A stretch of DNA of 64,000 bases. Origin: an uncultured Alistipes sp. GTDB taxonomy: Bacteria > Bacteroidota > Bacteroidia > Bacteroidales > Rikenellaceae. Both the position numbers and the translations under genes were made by a program. Location: positions 1 through 64,000 of the forward strand of contig CAJUAV010000001.1 in NCBI GenBank assembly GCA_910584485.1, given 5' to 3'. Numbering within the stretch: position 1 is the first letter of the stretch; every line of letters starts with the position of its first letter. This document shows positions 16,952 through 25,994 of this stretch, piece after piece. The notes beneath the pieces were generated by a model, which saw nothing but the letters and a program-made list of their open reading frames with translations, was not told where the DNA came from and ran no database searches.

Positions 16952-18253
16952 TCAGATCGCCGTCTCCTTTTTGTTGCGCGGATTGCGGCAGACGGCCGTC
17001 TCGGCGCGATACCGATCCCAGTCGTCGATCGTGCGGCGTGCGACGCCCGAGCGGATGGCGGCCTGTGCCACTGCTGTGGCGACTGCTGCGGGCAGCCGCG
17101 GGTCGAGCGCCTTGGGTAGCAGGTATTCGCGCCCGAAGCGGAGTGCGGCGAGGTTGTAGGTCCGCAGCACCTCGTTCGGAACGGGCTGTTCGGCCAGGGC
17201 GGCGATCGCTTCGGCCGCAGCCAGCAGCATGCCGTCGTCGATCGCCGTGGCGCGCGTGTCGAGCGCACCGCGGAACAGATAGGGCATGCCGACGGCGTTG
17301 TTCACCTGGTTCGGCAGGTCGGAGCGCCCCGTGGCGTAAACGAGGTCGGGACGGGCGTTTTTGGCCGCTTCGGGGGCGAGTTCGGGTTCGGGATTGGCCA
17401 GCGCCAGGACGATGGGCGAGGAGGCCATGGCCCGAACGTCGGCGACGGTGAGCGCTCCGCCGACCGAAAGGCCGAGGAACAGATCGGCTCCTTCGAGCGC
17501 CTGTGCGAGGGTCGAGATGCGGCGCGTGGTGGCGAAGCGGCGTTTGTAGTCGTGCAGCAGAGGCCGTTCGGTCGTGATGACGCCGAGCGAATCGCAAACG
17601 ACGAGCCGATCGGAGCGCACCCCCATCCGCAGCAGCATCTTCGCCGAAGCGATCGCGGCCGCTCCCGCGCCATTTACGACCACCTGCATGGAGTCGATCC
17701 GTTTGCCGACGATCTTGGCTGCATTGATGACGGCGGCCGCTACGACGACCGCCGTGGCGTGCTGGTCGTCGTGCAGCACGGGAATCGGAAGAGCGGCCCG
17801 CAGCGCCTCCTCGATGCGGAAGCAGTCGGGGGCCTTGATGTCTTCGAGCAGGATGGCGCCGAAGCCCGTCGCGATCGAACGGATGGTCCGCACGAGCGTG
17901 TCGGGATCCTCTTCGTCGATTTCGAGGTCTGCGGCGTCGATCCCCGCCAGTGCTTTGAGCAGCATGCACTTGCCCTCCATGACGGGCTTCGAGGCCGCCG
18001 CTCCGATGCGGCCCAGCCCGAGCACGGCGGTGCCGTTGCTGACGACCGCCACGCGGTTGCCTTTCGTCGTATAGCGGTAGAGCGCATCGGGATCTTCGGC
18101 GATCGCACGGCAGGGAGCCGCCACCCCGGGCGAATAGGCGAGCGAGAGATCGTGCGGCGTGGCGATGGGTTTGGTGACGCAGGTTGCTACTTTGCCGCGC
18201 GGGGCGGCTTCGTGGTAGGCGAGTGCTTCGTGGTCGAGCGAGGTGTGTTTCAT
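16952..18253 (-). CDS. Malic enzyme (NAD(P)-dependent, oxaloacetate-decarboxylating), single-domain
   Basis: Converts malate to pyruvate and CO2 with reduction of NAD(P) in the cytoplasm. It shows LAYSPGVAAPCRAI, VSNGTAVLGLG, LLEDIKAPDCFRIEE with the metal-binding acids, and the PVLHDDQHATAVV block typical of MaeB-type enzymes. At 433 residues it ends after the malic-enzyme NAD domain (LANPEPE, NQVNNAVGMPYLFRGALD) and lacks the phosphotransacetylase domain of the long MaeB form. The ATG at 18253 (MKHTSLDHEALAYHE) is preferred over one 11 codons upstream. Downstream lies mosaic repeat block 3; a ruvB terminator lies upstream. Confidence 0.93.
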   Translation of the reverse strand: MKHTSLDHEALAYHEAAPRGKVATCVTKPIATPHDLSLAYSPGVAAPCRAIAEDPDALYRYTTKGNRVAVVSNGTAVLGLGRIGAAASKPVMEGKCMLLKALAGIDAADLEIDEEDPDTLVRTIRSIATGFGAILLEDIKAPDCFRIEEALRAALPIPVLHDDQHATAVVVAAAVINAAKIVGKRIDSMQVVVNGAGAAAIASAKMLLRMGVRSDRLVVCDSLGVITTERPLLHDYKRRFATTRRISTLAQALEGADLFLGLSVGGALTVADVRAMASSPIVLALANPEPELAPEAAKNARPDLVYATGRSDLPNQVNNAVGMPYLFRGALDTRATAIDDGMLLAAAEAIAALAEQPVPNEVLRTYNLAALRFGREYLLPKALDPRLPAAVATAVAQAAIRSGVARRTIDDWDRYRAETAVCRNPRNKKETAI

Positions 18254-18307
18254 GTGTGCGTGCGTGTTTTCGCGAACGCACCGCAAAAATCGGGCGGAAC
18301 ACGCACG

Positions 18308-18340
18308 AAAAGGCCCGCCGCGGGAAAATGCGGCGGGCCT
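18308..18340 (-). terminator. Terminator of ruvB
   Basis: Eleven-base arms AGGCCCGCCGC / GCGGCGGGCCT with an 8-base loop, followed by TTTT on the ruvB coding strand. Confidence 0.8.
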
Positions 18341-18365
18341 TGGGTCGTAGGGGCTGCCCGAGGGG

Positions 18366-19373
<1,008 letters not shown>

Positions 19374-19437
19374 GGTGTGTTGCCTTGATTGATCTTTCAA
19401 AGTAACGAAAAAAAATCGAGACGGCGCCCGTTTCGAC

Positions 19438-19482
19438 CGAAAAAAACGAAAACCGTCCGACATGCGCGAAGGCGTCGGACGG
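19438..19482 (-). terminator. Terminator after the PepSY-like lipoprotein gene
   Basis: Nine-base arms CCGTCCGAC / GTCGGACGG, followed on the minus strand by TTTTCGTTTTTTTC. Lies 125 bases past the stop codon. Confidence 0.75.
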
Positions 19483-19607
19483 TCGTTTTGTTGCGGTGTA
19501 CGGCGCAGCGTGCTGCTGCGCGGCGCGTGAAAAGCGGGGTCGAGCGGGCGTTATGCGGCAGGGCATGCGCGGGGCATCCTTGGCCGCGAACAGGCCCCCG
19601 CAGCCGG

Positions 19608-20474
19608 TCAGGCGAGGATATTCCCCGCGGGGTCGATGCGCAGCTTGGCTTCGCGCGGCCCCAGCTCCAGCTCGATGAGGTAGAAGCTGCGCGTGGGCTC
19701 CTCGACGAAATCGGTCTCCTCGATGGCCCACGAGGCGTACTCCGATCGGCCGATGGCGGCCAGCACGGGAGCGGGCAGCTCGTCGAGGCCGATTTCGGTC
19801 TCGGTGCGGACCCATTTGTCCGCGACGAAATAGAGCTCGCGCAGCTTCGTTCCGTCGAGGATTTCGACCTCGATCGCGCCGGTCGACCCCTTGCGGTCGA
19901 TCTCCAGGATGCGCGCCGCGGGGTAGTGGGTGGCGATGTAGGCGGCGACACCGTTCGGCAGCGTCCCGGGCAGCAGCTGCTCGAAATCGTCGCGATCGTC
20001 CGCATCGACGACGGTGCGGAACAGCCGTCCGTCGGCCGTATAGTAGAGTTCGACCTCCGTGTCGCGCAGTTCGCACTCGATCACGTAGAGCGTCTCCAGC
20101 CCGTCGCGCTCGAAACGCTCCGTCTCGTCGATGCGCCACGAAGCGTACTCCGTGGCGGCGAAAGCGGTGCGGACCGCTTCGGGCAGCGCCTCGAAAGCGA
20201 TCTCCTGCTCGGTCATGTACCACGTGCCCGCAGGCGAGAACCACGCCTTGCAGTCGCTCCGCCCCCGGGGCAGTCGGTTGTCGGGGCGGTCGAAATCGGC
20301 TACGGCATAGCCGTTTTTCGATTTCCAGGTGACGTGTTCGGCATCGGGATAGCGGTTTTTGAGGGCTTCGCGGACGGCATCGGGGGCCGAGTAACCGTCG
20401 TCATCGTTGCAGGCGAATGCGCCGAGGGTCGCCAGACCCGTCAGCAGCCAGATAAGATACTTTTTCATAGACAT
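19608..20474 (-). CDS. PepSY-like (DUF2874-type) repeat lipoprotein
   Basis: Secreted lipoprotein of 288 residues; MKKYLIWLLTGLATLGAFAC is a signal peptide with lipobox Cys. The mature part has three similar segments: AVREALKNRYPDAEHVTWKS, LPEAVRTAFAATEYASWRID and LPAPVLAAIGRSEYASWAIE, each followed by strands holding Y and E/D. This is the pattern of the putative beta-lactamase-inhibitor-like PepSY family common in Bacteroidetes, often 140 residues long and here extended. Biochemical role is not established. Start could also be at MKKYL, two codons downstream. Lies 42 bases after gtrA. Confidence 0.85.
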   Translation of the reverse strand: MSMKKYLIWLLTGLATLGAFACNDDDGYSAPDAVREALKNRYPDAEHVTWKSKNGYAVADFDRPDNRLPRGRSDCKAWFSPAGTWYMTEQEIAFEALPEAVRTAFAATEYASWRIDETERFERDGLETLYVIECELRDTEVELYYTADGRLFRTVVDADDRDDFEQLLPGTLPNGVAAYIATHYPAARILEIDRKGSTGAIEVEILDGTKLRELYFVADKWVRTETEIGLDELPAPVLAAIGRSEYASWAIEETDFVEEPTRSFYLIELELGPREAKLRIDPAGNILA

Positions 20475-20516
20475 TTTAAATTTAATGGATTTAAAAAGGG
20501 CAAATTCGGTGCCGCG

Positions 20517-21032
20517 TTACGCCCCGTCGCAGCCGCGGAAAGTGAAATATTTGGCGGCGAGGTAGCTGTAAGCGACTGTCACGGCGGTCGTGAGCACCTT
20601 CGAAGGGGTGGGCCAGATGCCGCAGATTTCGACGAAAAATTTCAGTCCGAGGTAGGTAATCAGGAGCGACCCGATGATCGAGAGGGCGTAGCGGAAGAGC
20701 TGGACCTCTCCCGCGAGCGGCGAACGGCGGAAGGCGACGTGGCGGTTGAGCCAGAAGCCGTTGAAGAAGGTGATCGGGAAGACGAGCCCCATCGAGGCGA
20801 TGTGCGGCGTGAGAAGCACGATGCCGAGGTCGATGTCGCGGCGGGCGACGACGAAATTGTAGATCACGGCGTACCACAGCGCGTCGAGCCCCATGTTGAT
20901 CGCGCCGCACACGGCATATCGGTAAGTCTGCCGCGGCACGAGTGCGGCGACGGGGGCGACGTATCCCCGATCGACGAGGCGCAGGATCGCTTCCGAAAGG
21001 CTCATGCGGCAGCTGCGGGCGAGGTTCGACAT
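20517..21032 (-). CDS. GtrA-family membrane protein
   Basis: Small four-helix membrane protein of 171 residues; the family helps move lipid-linked sugars or polyprenyl-glycosyl units across the inner membrane. The motif YRYAVCGAINMGLDALWYAV near residues 37-56 and FFNGFWLNRHVAFRR near 85-100 (the NRxxxF motif) are typical, followed by LFRYALSIIGSLLITYLGL and a final TVAYSYLAAKYFTFR. The start could be MSLSEAIL, nine codons in. It follows the HU-SPOR gene by 13 bases, so the three genes lgt, HU-SPOR and gtrA read as one operon, all concerned with the envelope. Substrate unknown. Confidence 0.88.
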   Translation of the reverse strand: MSNLARSCRMSLSEAILRLVDRGYVAPVAALVPRQTYRYAVCGAINMGLDALWYAVIYNFVVARRDIDLGIVLLTPHIASMGLVFPITFFNGFWLNRHVAFRRSPLAGEVQLFRYALSIIGSLLITYLGLKFFVEICGIWPTPSKVLTTAVTVAYSYLAAKYFTFRGCDGA

Positions 21033-21045
21033 GCGCGGCGATCGA

Positions 21046-22245
21046 TCAGCGGGCGCGATAGACCCATGTGTCGGGGAAACGGTCGGTGTGGGCGCGGCGG
21101 AAGAGGGTGCAGGCCTCCGCGTCGGCCGACTCGAAGGGCGAGACCATCCATTTGGTGCCGAAGCGGTAGATGCCGCAACGCATCGACCCCTCCTTGCGGG
21201 CCGTCTCCTTCACGGCGCGCTCGGCATTTTCGACGGTCGAGAAGACCCCCAGTACGACGTAGTAGCGTCCCGGAGTCATCGTCATGACGCCCTCCTGCGC
21301 GGCGGCAGCTTGTTCGGCGGCCGTTTGCGCGGCAGCCTTTGCACGGCTGTCGGCTGTCGCAGTGCGTTCGTTCGATCGGCCCGCTGCCGTCGCGGCGGCG
21401 CCGCTCGAAGCGTCGGCCGTCGCGGATGCGGTCTTCGAACGGTCGGCGGTCGTTGCCGCGGAGGCGTTCGTGCGGCCGTCTGCCGCCGTCGGGGATGGCT
21501 TCGACCGATCGTCGCTTGTCGCGGCGGCGGGTGCTGCGCCCGACGGCTCGTCGGCCGCAGCCGTCGGAGCGGTTCGGGGGGCTGCGGTGTTCGGCGCAAG
21601 GTCCTCATCCTGTGCCGTTCGCGGGCCGGCGGATTCCGTTACGGGTGCCGTTGCCGCGTCGGCAGCGGGGCGGCCTGCGTTCGGGGCGACCGTCGCAGCG
21701 CCCTCGGATTTGTTCGGGAGCAGGGCGGCGATGCTTGCGGGCAGGGTTCCCTGTTCCTGTTTCCAGAGCAGGTAGCCGTAGCCGCCGACGGCGGCACCCG
21801 CCACGATGGCGAGCAGCCCCAGCGCAATCGTCCAGTCGAACCGACGGCGGCGGCGCACGGTGATCGGGGCGTGCCCCTGCGGATTGATGCGTCGGTCGAA
21901 TGCGGGATCGAGCGCGAAATGCTTCATCTTCAGCGTTCCGACTCCCTCGATGGTCAATACGCCCTCTTGCAGCGTGTAGCCCAGCCAACGGCCGTAGATC
22001 TCCTCGGCCTGCTCCTGCGGGCAGTGCGCTGCGTCGGCGAGGCGGCGGGCGAGGGTCGTTCCCTGCACCGTCGACGAAAAATCGATCGCGCGGGCGGGCG
22101 GCAGGAGTTGTTTTTTCGAGATGCGGCGGGCGGGACGGCGTTCGGGCCGCAGCGTGCCGACGCCGGGCAGCGCCAGCGGCAGTCCGGCCGCCAGCACGTC
22201 GCCTACGAGGCGGTTCACCTCCGTGACCATCGGATGGGTACTCAT
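21046..22245 (-). CDS. HU/CCDC81-like plus transmembrane plus SPOR domain protein
   Basis: A 399-residue protein. The N-terminal 120 residues hold two HU-like (CCDC81-type prokaryotic) segments: VTEVNRLVGDVLAAGLPLALPGVGTL and LADAAHCPQEQAEEIYGRWLG with VLTIEGVGTLKMKHF. A basic stretch RRRRRFDW and one membrane helix (about 145-165, IALGLLAIVAGAAVGGYGYL) follow. Then comes a long Ala/Thr/Ser/Asp-rich linker and a C-terminal SPOR domain (GRYYVVLGVFSTVENAERAV, last 75 residues). SPOR binds denuded septal peptidoglycan, so it probably localises to the division site. The ATG at 22245 is 7 bases after lgt. Confidence 0.85.
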   Translation of the reverse strand: MSTHPMVTEVNRLVGDVLAAGLPLALPGVGTLRPERRPARRISKKQLLPPARAIDFSSTVQGTTLARRLADAAHCPQEQAEEIYGRWLGYTLQEGVLTIEGVGTLKMKHFALDPAFDRRINPQGHAPITVRRRRRFDWTIALGLLAIVAGAAVGGYGYLLWKQEQGTLPASIAALLPNKSEGAATVAPNAGRPAADAATAPVTESAGPRTAQDEDLAPNTAAPRTAPTAAADEPSGAAPAAATSDDRSKPSPTAADGRTNASAATTADRSKTASATADASSGAAATAAGRSNERTATADSRAKAAAQTAAEQAAAAQEGVMTMTPGRYYVVLGVFSTVENAERAVKETARKEGSMRCGIYRFGTKWMVSPFESADAEACTLFRRAHTDRFPDTWVYRAR

Positions 22246-22252
22246 GGCGGAA

Positions 22253-23107
22253 TTATTTGGCGGTTGCGTGCTTTCGGTCCGCTGCGGGTTCGATCGCGGG
22301 GCGGGTGAAGGCACGGTAGATCATGAAGCAGCCCAGCAGGATGAAGGGAATCGAGAGCCATTGCCCCATGTTGAGGGTCCAGCCCACCTCGAAGGATTCC
22401 TGCTCGGTTTTGATGAACTCGATGAAAAAGCGCGTGAGGAAGATGCCCGTGAGGCCCACGCCGAAGAGCGAGCCGGGGCGTCGGCGCGCCAGGTCGCGGC
22501 CGTAGTACATCCACAGCACGACGACGAAGGTCGCCAGGTAGCAGAGCGCCTCGTAGATCTGCGTCGGATGGACCGCCGCGGGAGCGTATTCGTGCACCCA
22601 CTTCGCCGAGCGGACGAACTCGAAGCCCCACGGCAGCGAGGTCGCCTTGCCGAAGATTTCGGAGTTGAAGAGGTTGCCGAGGCGGACGATGGCGCCGCCT
22701 ACGGTGACGCCGATCATGATGCGGTCGAGCGACCAGAGGTAGGGGAGGCGGTTCTTGCGCGAGAAGAGCCACAGCCCGATCAGCAGGCCGATCGCCGCGC
22801 CGTGGCTGGCCATGCCGCCGTCGCGGAAGCCCGTGATGATCGTCCACGGCTGCGAGAGGTAGCCCGCGGGGTCGTAGAAGAGGCAGTGTCCGAGTCGCGC
22901 GCCGAGGATCGTGGCCAGCGTGCCGTAGAGGAAGATCGACTCGGAGACGGCAAGGGGCATCCCTTCGCGGCGGACGAAGTTGTCGAAAAATTTGGCGGCG
23001 ATCAGAATCGCGATCGCCCACATGAGGCCGTAGTATCGGATGTCGAACGTGCCGATCCGAAACCAGACGGGATCGAAATCCCAGACGACGGAGAGTGTAT
23101 GCAGCAT
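22253..23107 (-). CDS. lgt: Prolipoprotein diacylglyceryl transferase Lgt
   Basis: Inner-membrane enzyme that transfers diacylglyceryl from phosphatidylglycerol to the lipobox Cys of prolipoproteins, the first step in lipoprotein maturation. The 284-residue protein has seven or so membrane spans. Family blocks seen are RDGGMASHGAAIGLLIGLWLF, the signature VRLGNLFNSEIFGKAT (about 145-160) with the essential Arg and Glu, and HPTQIYEALCYLATF. Start MLHTLSVVWDFDP fits the family. Many lipoproteins in this window (serine hydrolase, PepSY, ZnuA, DUF1573) are expected substrates. Confidence 0.96.
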   Translation of the reverse strand: MLHTLSVVWDFDPVWFRIGTFDIRYYGLMWAIAILIAAKFFDNFVRREGMPLAVSESIFLYGTLATILGARLGHCLFYDPAGYLSQPWTIITGFRDGGMASHGAAIGLLIGLWLFSRKNRLPYLWSLDRIMIGVTVGGAIVRLGNLFNSEIFGKATSLPWGFEFVRSAKWVHEYAPAAVHPTQIYEALCYLATFVVVLWMYYGRDLARRRPGSLFGVGLTGIFLTRFFIEFIKTEQESFEVGWTLNMGQWLSIPFILLGCFMIYRAFTRPAIEPAADRKHATAK

Positions 23108-23208
23108 GTGCGGTTGTGTTGTCTGTGCGGTTTGGTTCGGCCGCGCACGCAGACGGCAGAGGGGGCATCGGCGGCTTTCGGCGGCACCCTCTGCGGCGTG
23201 CGGGGCCG

Positions 23209-24264
23209 CTACTGTTTGTCCAGTTCGTTCAGGGGCACCTTCTTGAGCGTGAACGAGAAGGTGGAGCCTTCGCCCGGGGCGCTGCGTACGGTGATGCGCT
23301 CGCCGTGCGCCTCGACGATGTGTTTGACGATCGCCAGACCGAGCCCCGTGCCGCCCTGCTCGCGCGAGCGGCCCTTGTCGGCGCGGTAGAAACGCTCGAA
23401 TATGCGCTTCTGGTCCTCCTTGGCGATCCCCTGCCCGTTGTCCTCGACCTCGATGAGCACCTTGTCCAGCAGGTCGCGGAAGCGGACGCGCGTCGTGCCG
23501 CCCTCGCGGCCGTAGCGGATCGAGTTGATGACGAGGTTCACGAGCACCTGACCGATGAAATGCTTGTCGGCCTGCACCCAGAAATTCGACGGCAGATCCT
23601 CGGCCCCCTTCACCTGTACGCGGATGCGCTTGCGGTCGGCCTCGATTTCGGCCTGTTCGGCGATCTCGCGCGCCAGCGCCACGACGTCGAACGTCTCGCG
23701 CTTCAGACGGTTCATGTTGTTTTCGAGCGTGTTGATCGTGTCGAGGTCGTTGACGATGTTGATGAGGCGGTCGATGCTCTTCTCGGCGCGTTCGAGGTAG
23801 GTTCGGTTGATGAGTTCGTCCTCCAGCCCGCCGTCGAGCAGCGTCGAAATGTAGCCCTGGATGTTGAAAATCGGGGTTTTCAGCTCGTGCGCCACGTTGC
23901 CGAGGTACTGCTTGCGGAAATGTTCCGCCTCCTTCAGACGGGCGATTTCGCGGTCGTTCGTGTCGGCCCATGCCGTCAGCTCCTCGCCGATGTTTTCGAC
24001 GCGCTTGTCCTGCAGCTCGTTGAAGATCTCGTGCGTGTGCACGTCGCGCGCGCTGACGATCGAGTAGATCGGCTTGAGCTTGTAGGCGACGTACTTGCGG
24101 ATCAGGTAGAGCGCCAGCATCAGCATGGGCGTGAAGGTGCCGAGGACGATGAGCAGCGTCGGCAGCCATGCCGCGTGCAGGGCGACGAGCACGGCAGCGA
24201 CGATCGCCGTCGAGGCCAGTGCGATGAGCAGCGAGGCCAGCTCTTTGGTTTTGATCGTAATCAT
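23209..24264 (-). CDS. Sensor histidine kinase (PhoR-like, two membrane helices)
   Basis: Inner-membrane kinase of 351 residues with two hydrophobic helices (about 9-30, 33-55), no large periplasmic domain, then a HAMP-like or coiled region. The HisKA motif EHFRKQYLGNVAHELKTPIF has its His near 131, and a full HATPase part carries N box LVNLVINSIRYG, DNGQGI and GGTGLGLAIVKHIVEAH. Similar in size and motif order to PhoR-type kinases of Bacteroidetes. No response regulator is adjacent; it lies between riboflavin synthase and lgt, with 23 and 101 base gaps. The partner regulator must lie elsewhere. Confidence 0.9.
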   Translation of the reverse strand: MITIKTKELASLLIALASTAIVAAVLVALHAAWLPTLLIVLGTFTPMLMLALYLIRKYVAYKLKPIYSIVSARDVHTHEIFNELQDKRVENIGEELTAWADTNDREIARLKEAEHFRKQYLGNVAHELKTPIFNIQGYISTLLDGGLEDELINRTYLERAEKSIDRLINIVNDLDTINTLENNMNRLKRETFDVVALAREIAEQAEIEADRKRIRVQVKGAEDLPSNFWVQADKHFIGQVLVNLVINSIRYGREGGTTRVRFRDLLDKVLIEVEDNGQGIAKEDQKRIFERFYRADKGRSREQGGTGLGLAIVKHIVEAHGERITVRSAPGEGSTFSFTLKKVPLNELDKQ

Positions 24265-24287
24265 GGCGGAAGCGGAAACTGTGCGGA

Positions 24288-24887
24288 TTAGCGGTTGAGG
24301 TAATGCTCCATGAGGCGGGCGATGTACTTGCCCACGATGTCGAATTCGAGGTTGACGACCGTGCCGACGTCGATGCGGCGGAAATTGGTGTGCTCGAACG
24401 TGTAGGGGATGATCGCCACGCGGAACGACGAGGGGGTGGGGTCGCAGACGGTGAGGCTGACGCCGTTGACGGCCACTGAACCCTTCTCGACGGTCGTCAG
24501 GCCGCCGCCGCGCGGTTCGTATTCGAAGGTGTAGTACCAGCTCCCGTCGGCATCCTCGCGGGCCGTGCAGCGGGCCGTCTGGTCGACGTGGCCCTGCACG
24601 ATGTGACCGTCGAGCAGCGCTTCGGGGCGCATCGACCGTTCGACGTTCACCTCGTCGCCCACCTCCAGCAGTCCGAGGTTACTGCGGTCGAGCGTCTCCT
24701 TCATGGCCGTGACCGTGTAGCAGTCGCCGTCGATGGCCACGACCGTGAGGCATACGCCGTTGTGGGCGATGCTCTGGTCGATTTTGAGTTCCGACGCGAA
24801 AGGGGCGCGCAAGGTGAAATCCTTGTTCTGCCGATCGACGCGGATGGCCGTCACTTCGGCGACGGCCTCTACGATACCCGAAAACAT
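24288..24887 (-). CDS. ribE: Riboflavin synthase alpha chain
   Basis: Dismutates two 6,7-dimethyl-8-ribityllumazine molecules to riboflavin. The 199-residue protein shows the two internal lumazine-binding repeats: MFSGIVEAVAEV ... IAHNGVCLTVV ... and GHIVQGHVDQTARC ... VAVNGVSLTVCDP. Both GVCLTV / GVSLTV motifs are intact. The start at 24887 is supported by the invariant MFSGIVE. No other rib genes are adjacent, and no FMN-riboswitch-like structure is seen in the short upstream gap, where the XRE-like regulator gene ends 20 bases before it. Confidence 0.96.
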   Translation of the reverse strand: MFSGIVEAVAEVTAIRVDRQNKDFTLRAPFASELKIDQSIAHNGVCLTVVAIDGDCYTVTAMKETLDRSNLGLLEVGDEVNVERSMRPEALLDGHIVQGHVDQTARCTAREDADGSWYYTFEYEPRGGGLTTVEKGSVAVNGVSLTVCDPTPSSFRVAIIPYTFEHTNFRRIDVGTVVNLEFDIVGKYIARLMEHYLNR

Positions 24888-24907
24888 GGCTGTTGCGTGT
24901 TGTGTTG

Positions 24908-25540
24908 TCAGTTGTTGATAATGAGTTTGCCCCGTACGGCGTAGACGGCCTGGATGTCGCTCTTGGCGATCACCATCTCGTCGAAACGCTCCCGATCGGC
25001 GGCGACCAGGCGAAGCTGCTTGGCGTTCTCGGCCGTGCGGACGGTACGCAAAGTTACGATTTTTCGGCCGACAATCACATACTCCTGTCCCGGAATCATC
25101 GCATTGACGTCCGACTTTTTCAACAATACGACCGTTCCCGTGGGGGTCTGGGGCTCCATGGCGTGTCCCATGTAGCGCATGGCCAGGTCGCAGTCGACCA
25201 GATCGGGCAGCACGAGGTGCGTGTCGACGGTCAGTTCGTCGAGGTTGCGGATCGAGCTCTCGACGTCGGCGTCGTAGCAGGGGATCTGCGGTGCGAGGCT
25301 CGTCGAGGAGACGAACATGTCGCCTTCGCCCGTGAGCAGCCAGAGTTTGTTGATCTGGGGGTAGGTGCTGACGATGCGGTCGGCGAGGTTGAGCGAAATG
25401 CCGTTGTTGCCGCGCTTGATCTGGTAGAGGTTTTCGCCGCGGATCAGGCCGATGTGGCGGGCGAAATAGTTCGTCGACATGTTGGCCCAGCGGATGACCG
25501 CTTCGAGGCGCTGCCAGTTTTGTTGCTGTTTTTCTTTCAT
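24908..25540 (-). CDS. HTH regulator with S24-like C-terminal domain (repressor-like)
   Basis: DNA-binding protein of 210 residues. The N-terminal helix-turn-helix segment (NWQRLEAVIRWANMSTNYFARHIGL ... NLYQIKRGNNGISLNLADRI) reads as a phage-repressor/bacteriophage-CI type HTH. The C-terminal half (PTGTVVLLKKSDVNAMIPGQEYVIV ... KIVTLRTVRT) resembles S24 LexA-type fold without an obvious Ser/Lys catalytic pair. Such proteins are widespread in Bacteroidetes and not always phage-linked. It precedes ribE by 20 bases and is divergent from tRNA-Arg by 42 bases. Start MKEKQQQNW is chosen over a longer frame that overlaps the tRNA. Target unknown. Confidence 0.8.
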   Translation of the reverse strand: MKEKQQQNWQRLEAVIRWANMSTNYFARHIGLIRGENLYQIKRGNNGISLNLADRIVSTYPQINKLWLLTGEGDMFVSSTSLAPQIPCYDADVESSIRNLDELTVDTHLVLPDLVDCDLAMRYMGHAMEPQTPTGTVVLLKKSDVNAMIPGQEYVIVGRKIVTLRTVRTAENAKQLRLVAADRERFDEMVIAKSDIQAVYAVRGKLIINN

Positions 25541-25543
25541 TTT

Positions 25544-25575
25544 TTTGGTACAATTAAAAAATATTCGCATCTTTG
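25544..25575 (+). promoter_or_regulatory. Promoter of tRNA-Arg (TTTG / CATCTTTG)
   Basis: TTTG at 25544-25547 and CATCTTTG at 25568-25575 with a 20-base spacer; the -7 box differs from the consensus at the first base. The tRNA starts 7 bases later. Confidence 0.55.
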
Positions 25576-25582
25576 CAGTCCA

Positions 25583-25657
25583 GGTCCCGTAGTTCAATGG
25601 ATAGAATTTAAGATTCCGGTTCTTACGATAGGTGTTCGAATCACCTCGGGATCACCA
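25583..25657 (+). tRNA. tRNA-Arg (anticodon CCG)
   Basis: Full cloverleaf with encoded CCA. Acceptor arm GGTCCCG / CGGGATC (one G-T pair), anticodon stem TAAGA / TCTTA with loop TTCCGGT giving anticodon CCG, and T arm GGTG-TTCGAAT-CACC. It reads CGG codons, which fits a GC-rich genome. Confidence 0.95.
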
Positions 25658-25677
25658 GGCCGAAAGGCTCTTTTTCG

Positions 25678-25708
25678 CGCGGCAGCATCGTCTGCCGCGT
25701 TTCTTTTT
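25678..25708 (+). terminator. Terminator after tRNA-Arg
   Basis: Eight-base arms CGCGGCAG / CTGCCGCG with a 6-base loop, then TTTCTTTTTT. Confidence 0.8.
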
Positions 25709-25938
25709 TGCTTCGGAGCCGCTCTTCCGTCCGTCTTTCTCTTCCGTCCATCGATTGTCGGGAACGTTTTGCGTTCGTCGAACTAACGGCAAAGATAATA
25801 AACAAAATTAAGATTGCAATAGCGCATACGACGAATTGTTCGATTCATCGTGTCGAAAGACCGTTCGGACGGCCCGAAATGCCGCTCCCGTGATGCGCAG
25901 CGGCGTCTCGGAGGGTTGCGGAAGGCCGTATCGAAACG
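25709..25938. other. Gene-free stretch with an AT-richer core and a lone promoter box
   Basis: No credible gene. Around 25785-25830 the sequence becomes AT-rich (AATAAACAAAATTAAG), unlike the surrounding DNA. An exact TATCTTTG box reads leftward at 25790-25797 with no gene start for 250 bases. A transcript from it would run antisense through tRNA-Arg towards the XRE-like regulator. Confidence 0.5.
25790..25797 (-). promoter_or_regulatory. Lone -7 promoter box TATCTTTG pointing at tRNA-Arg antisense
   Basis: Exact match to TAnnTTTG. Nearest same-strand gene is the regulator starting at 25540, on the far side of tRNA-Arg. Use unproven. Confidence 0.4.
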
Positions 25939-25977
25939 CGAACCGTCACGCCTCGGTCGGTGGGGCGTGACGGTTCG
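25939..25977 (-). terminator. Hairpin terminator after the cation antiporter gene
   Basis: Fourteen-base perfect arms CGAACCGTCACGCC / GGCGTGACGGTTCG with an 11-base loop, 17 bases past the stop codon. The tail CGTTTCG is weakly U-rich. Confidence 0.65.
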
Positions 25978-25994
25978 TGCGTTCGGCGGCGGCG

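Noticed and set aside
22253..24169. A 638-codon frame that appears to fuse histidine-kinase-frame text to Lgt
   Set aside because: The N-terminal part is a shifted-frame shadow of the kinase; Lgt has a good start of its own at 23107 and the kinase ends at 23209.
24888..24907. FMN riboswitch upstream of ribE
   Set aside because: Only 20 bases separate ribE from the previous gene, with no room for the aptamer.
24908..25540. XRE/S24-like regulator considered as evidence of a prophage
   Set aside because: No phage structural, integrase or lysis genes are near it; such regulators occur widely outside prophages in Bacteroidetes.
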